A stretch of 64,000 nucleotides of DNA, taken from JAMOAW01 sp039908535 (lineage in GTDB: Bacteria > Pseudomonadota > Magnetococcia > Magnetococcales > JADFZT01). The notes beneath the pieces are model-generated. The model was not told where the DNA came from, made no database searches, and worked only from the letters and a program-made list of their open reading frames with translations. The position numbers and the translations under genes are program-made. Location: contig JAMOAW010000013.1 in assembly GCA_039908535.1 (NCBI GenBank), forward strand, positions 1 to 64,000, in the 5' to 3' direction. Each line of letters starts with the position of its first letter. The first letter of the stretch is position 1. Shown in pieces: positions 61,897 to 64,000 of the stretch.

Positions 61897-62859
61897 TCAT
61901 TTTTTTTTTCTTGTCACAAGCCACTCTTCAAATTTAAACTTACTCTTTGCAATAACTTTATCTTGAGAATTTGCTTTGGGAAAAATAGTATTCCACTGGG
62001 GCAAATCGGTGGATTCAGTCGTTTGCTGAATCTGCCCTAAAAATGGCAAAATATATTTAGATACCATTCCTCGAAAACGAAAAATAAAATCACTATGGCT
62101 GCACCGCTCGAAATGATAATGCAAAACATGAATACCAATATCTTCAAGTAAAAGACAAAATTTTGCACTCATCTGTTGACTCTGTGGTCGAGCAGACAAA
62201 AGCAAAAAGGCAATGTTCTTGGAACCTTCGCCAAGAAACGCAACTGGAGAGATCCGCGCCTGTTCCTGGGCGGTTCTTCCCAAAATTTTGGCCATTTTTA
62301 CATACATCCCTCTTTGATGGGGCATCCCCAAATCTTCTGATTGCAATATTTTCATCATCTGTGGGAGATCATAATGCGCCCCATCCATTGCAATGACCCC
62401 GCCAATATCCGCCAAGGAGAGATGATATTTGCGCAAATAACGTTCATCGGTGGCGATCAATACCGCCAAATGGGCCCCAGAGGAGTGTCCCACCAGAATA
62501 AACCCGTTTTTCTTCCCGCCATAACGAACGCCATTTACCGACAGCCATTTAATCCCCCTGGCAATGTCGTCAACCATATCAAAAACCGTGGTCTTTGGTG
62601 GGTACGCAAGATCCGCTAAACGAAAATTCAACCCTGCAAAAACATAACCTTGCTCTACAAACCATGCCCACATCGCCTCTTCCTCAGAAACCTCTAGGAA
62701 GGATTTATCTTTTTCAAACCAAGAACCACCGTGAATAAAAACAATGACGGGCTTCCGACGACCGCCTATACGTGCCAAATCATAATAGATGTCCAATGTA
62801 TGGAACGGAGAATCCTCATTCGATGTCTGACTGTAAGGAATATCTCGATCAATTTTCAT
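61897..62859 (-). CDS. Alpha/beta hydrolase, esterase/arylformamidase-like
   Basis: A 320-residue cytoplasmic esterase-type protein. The oxyanion motif FIHGGSWF lies near residue 44, and the nucleophile elbow LVGHSSGAHLA near 122 (GHSSG). A likely catalytic His is in CSHSDFIF near 254. HGGSW plus GHSSGAH is typical of kynurenine formamidase and carboxylesterase relatives (hormone-sensitive lipase-like). The ATG abuts the terminal inverted repeat of a mobile-looking element, so its leader lies within the element. Substrate is unknown. Confidence 0.83.
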   Translation of the reverse strand: MKIDRDIPYSQTSNEDSPFHTLDIYYDLARIGGRRKPVIVFIHGGSWFEKDKSFLEVSEEEAMWAWFVEQGYVFAGLNFRLADLAYPPKTTVFDMVDDIARGIKWLSVNGVRYGGKKNGFILVGHSSGAHLAVLIATDERYLRKYHLSLADIGGVIAMDGAHYDLPQMMKILQSEDLGMPHQRGMYVKMAKILGRTAQEQARISPVAFLGEGSKNIAFLLLSARPQSQQMSAKFCLLLEDIGIHVLHYHFERCSHSDFIFRFRGMVSKYILPFLGQIQQTTESTDLPQWNTIFPKANSQDKVIAKSKFKFEEWLVTRKKK

Positions 62860-63019
62860 GTAACCGTTCAGATAAAAAAATCAAAAACAAGACCTTGGGG
62901 GATTGCATCCCCCAACCCCCCTGCTATTTGAAGAAAGCAAAACCGAATTCAAAAGCAAAAGCAAAACCCTGGGGGCAATCCCCCAGACCCCTTTTTTTTA
63001 TTAATATATGAACGGTTAC
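62860..63019 (+). mobile_element. Full-length type B element with 11-bp terminal inverted repeats (MITE-like)
   Basis: GTAACCGTTCA (62860-62870) and TGAACGGTTAC (63009-63019) bound a complete type B body: TTGGGGGAT-GCA-ATCCCCCAA, AGCAAAACCGAATTC spacer, CTGGGGG-CAAT-CCCCCAG and T8. The element is about 160 bp and non-coding. A further TGAACGGTTAC lies at 63070. No target-site duplication is obvious. It could be mobilised in trans; no transposase is seen in the window. Confidence 0.6.
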
Positions 63020-63046
63020 GCCAAAGCAATAAATCATTAAGTTTCA
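62985..63046 (-). repeat. Inverted partner of the repeat at 56986-57040
   Basis: The right end of the full element and its outer flank (TGAACGGTTAC then GCCAAAGCAATAAATCATTA) match, in reverse complement, the left end and outer flank of the short element (AATAATTTATTGCTTTGGC then GTAACCGTTCA) with about three differences. The match thus spans both the TIR and single-copy-looking flank. Confidence 0.75.
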
Positions 63047-63106
63047 ATGAACGTAAAATTTTACTTCGGTGAACGGTTACATTTTCATTAAAACATCACA
63101 CCATCT

Positions 63107-64000
63107 TTAAGGAGTGTGCACGACATAAGTGGCAATCATCAACCGATCATCCGTCCGTTCGGCAGCCCCAAGCACATCGTTACTGGTAAACCCCCGCAAG
63201 CAATTTAACAACTGGGCGGTGATGAGCTGTCCAGGCACGAGCAAAGGATATCCAGGGGGATAAGGAATCACAAAGGCCGCAGAAATATAGTTTTCTTCCA
63301 AACTCCCTGTCTGCTCTATAGTTTGGCAAATATCTTCAACATCAATCACATTTAGGCGTTTTAACCCCAAATTCTTCGCCCAGTAACCCAAATTTTCCGT
63401 ACCATAAAACCCTGAAAATTTGGTCAGCAAAGAGACGGTATTCTCCAAAGCCCCTAAGCATACATGCTCATTTTGCAATTGTGAGGCCAGGGTCTCCAAT
63501 ACATGACGCAACTGCTCAAAATGGGCGGAATCAATCCCAATATTAAAAATAATTAACACAACTTTTTGACCATATTTATTGATGTGAATGGCATTATTTA
63601 AAAGCAATTGCCGAATTTTTTTTCCTGCAATCGCAAAATCCCAAGATAAAGTCACCCGGGTCGTATCGAAAAAAAAGTCATCCGGTGATAAATCAGGTCG
63701 GTCAGGATCCGCACTCTTCATCATCTCCTCGGCACTGACCACATAAAACGAATGACGACCACGACCTCCAGGGGGTCTTTCATAGTCTCGACGAAATTTT
63801 TCCGCCAATTGAATACTCTCCTCAATCAACTGCTCCCCTTCCAGTTGCGCCTGACGACGAGCAACATCTAAAGAGGCAATGATGTTGGCACTCGGACTGG
63901 TGGTGGTGTTGGAACGATAAGATTGCTCAAAGGCGATTCTAAACTCGGCCAATTCCATCAAAGGATCCCGATAATGAATCATCGACCCCTGACGCAACGC
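63107..64000 (-). CDS. Orn/Lys/Arg decarboxylase family protein, C-terminal part only
   Basis: About 297 residues of a minus-strand gene whose 5' part lies beyond the window, so start and full length are not known. The visible part fits the region after the PLP-binding lysine of fold-type I basic amino acid decarboxylases: DPLMELAEFRIAFEQS, a linker with ERPPGGRGRHSFYVV, VTLSWDFAIAGKKIRQLL, and the C-terminal motif AAFVIPYPPGYPLLVPGQ near the end. Members make agmatine, cadaverine or putrescine, often for polyamines or acid resistance. Which amino acid is used cannot be told from this part. Confidence 0.8.
   Translation of the reverse strand, partial: ALRQGSMIHYRDPLMELAEFRIAFEQSYRSNTTTSPSANIIASLDVARRQAQLEGEQLIEESIQLAEKFRRDYERPPGGRGRHSFYVVSAEEMMKSADPDRPDLSPDDFFFDTTRVTLSWDFAIAGKKIRQLLLNNAIHINKYGQKVVLIIFNIGIDSAHFEQLRHVLETLASQLQNEHVCLGALENTVSLLTKFSGFYGTENLGYWAKNLGLKRLNVIDVEDICQTIEQTGSLEENYISAAFVIPYPPGYPLLVPGQLITAQLLNCLRGFTSNDVLGAAERTDDRLMIATYVVHTP

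Noticed and set aside
16787..63019. The dispersed repeats as a CRISPR array
   Set aside because: Copies are kilobases apart with genes between them, in both orientations, without regular spacers or cas genes.
1..64000. Transposase or RAYT gene that could move the repeats
   Set aside because: No frame with transposase, integrase or HUH/RAYT motifs was recognised in the window.

Overview
The window reads as chromosomal DNA of a motile, Gram-negative proteobacterium of moderate GC content. Support comes from lepA-lepB-rnc-era-recO, glnE, fur, an MCP, a PilZ-CheX protein, a FliX-like flagellar protein and a FliA (sigma-28) type promoter. FliX is known mainly from alphaproteobacteria. Together with the many TPR/SPINDLY proteins this suggests a deep alphaproteobacterial or Magnetococcales-like lineage, but that placement is inference. 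GTG and TTG starts with good Shine-Dalgarno sites are common here.

Layout. 0-8.1 kb: two very large, convergent, tail-to-tail overlapping TPR/GT41 glycosyltransferase genes. 8.1-16.8 kb: a small ribbon-helix-helix operon, a REC-PAS-GGDEF diguanylate cyclase, Fur, a secreted lipase-like hydrolase coupled to a DmeF-type metal exporter, and a long MscK/KefA-like channel. 17-30.5 kb: a 1208-residue membrane protein of unknown function, an MCP, a repeat-containing lipoprotein, an SLC13-type carrier, then PilZ-CheX followed by two cyclic-nucleotide-domain proteins, a HAD phosphatase and small proteins, one behind a FliA-type promoter. 30.5-40.5 kb: HNH/glnE, PHP phosphoesterase, an LsrF-like aldolase with a class II aldolase-SDR fusion, enolase and an EamA carrier. 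40.7-47.2 kb: ilvB-ilvH-ilvC-psd-pssA-leuA. 47.3-53.8 kb: fliX-like, lepA, lepB, DUF4845-like, rnc, era, recO. 53.8-64 kb: TPR protein, beta-lactamase-like hydrolase, then an island bounded by inverted repeats (Sfp-type PPTase, pseudo-M50/HlyD membrane fusion, second TPR paralogue, alpha/beta hydrolase), and the C-terminal part of an Orn/Lys/Arg decarboxylase.

The most unusual feature is a family of about 21 intergenic double-hairpin repeats of 75-210 bp in two related types. They lie in most gene-to-gene gaps from 16.8 to 63.0 kb and are absent from the first 16.8 kb. Some form the 3' ends of coding sequences. One full copy (62860-63019) and one internally deleted copy (57008-57093) carry 11-bp terminal inverted repeats, and they bound the PPTase-to-hydrolase island in opposite orientations. 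No transposase is visible in the window.

No rRNA, tRNA, CRISPR array or recognised riboswitch was found by eye.
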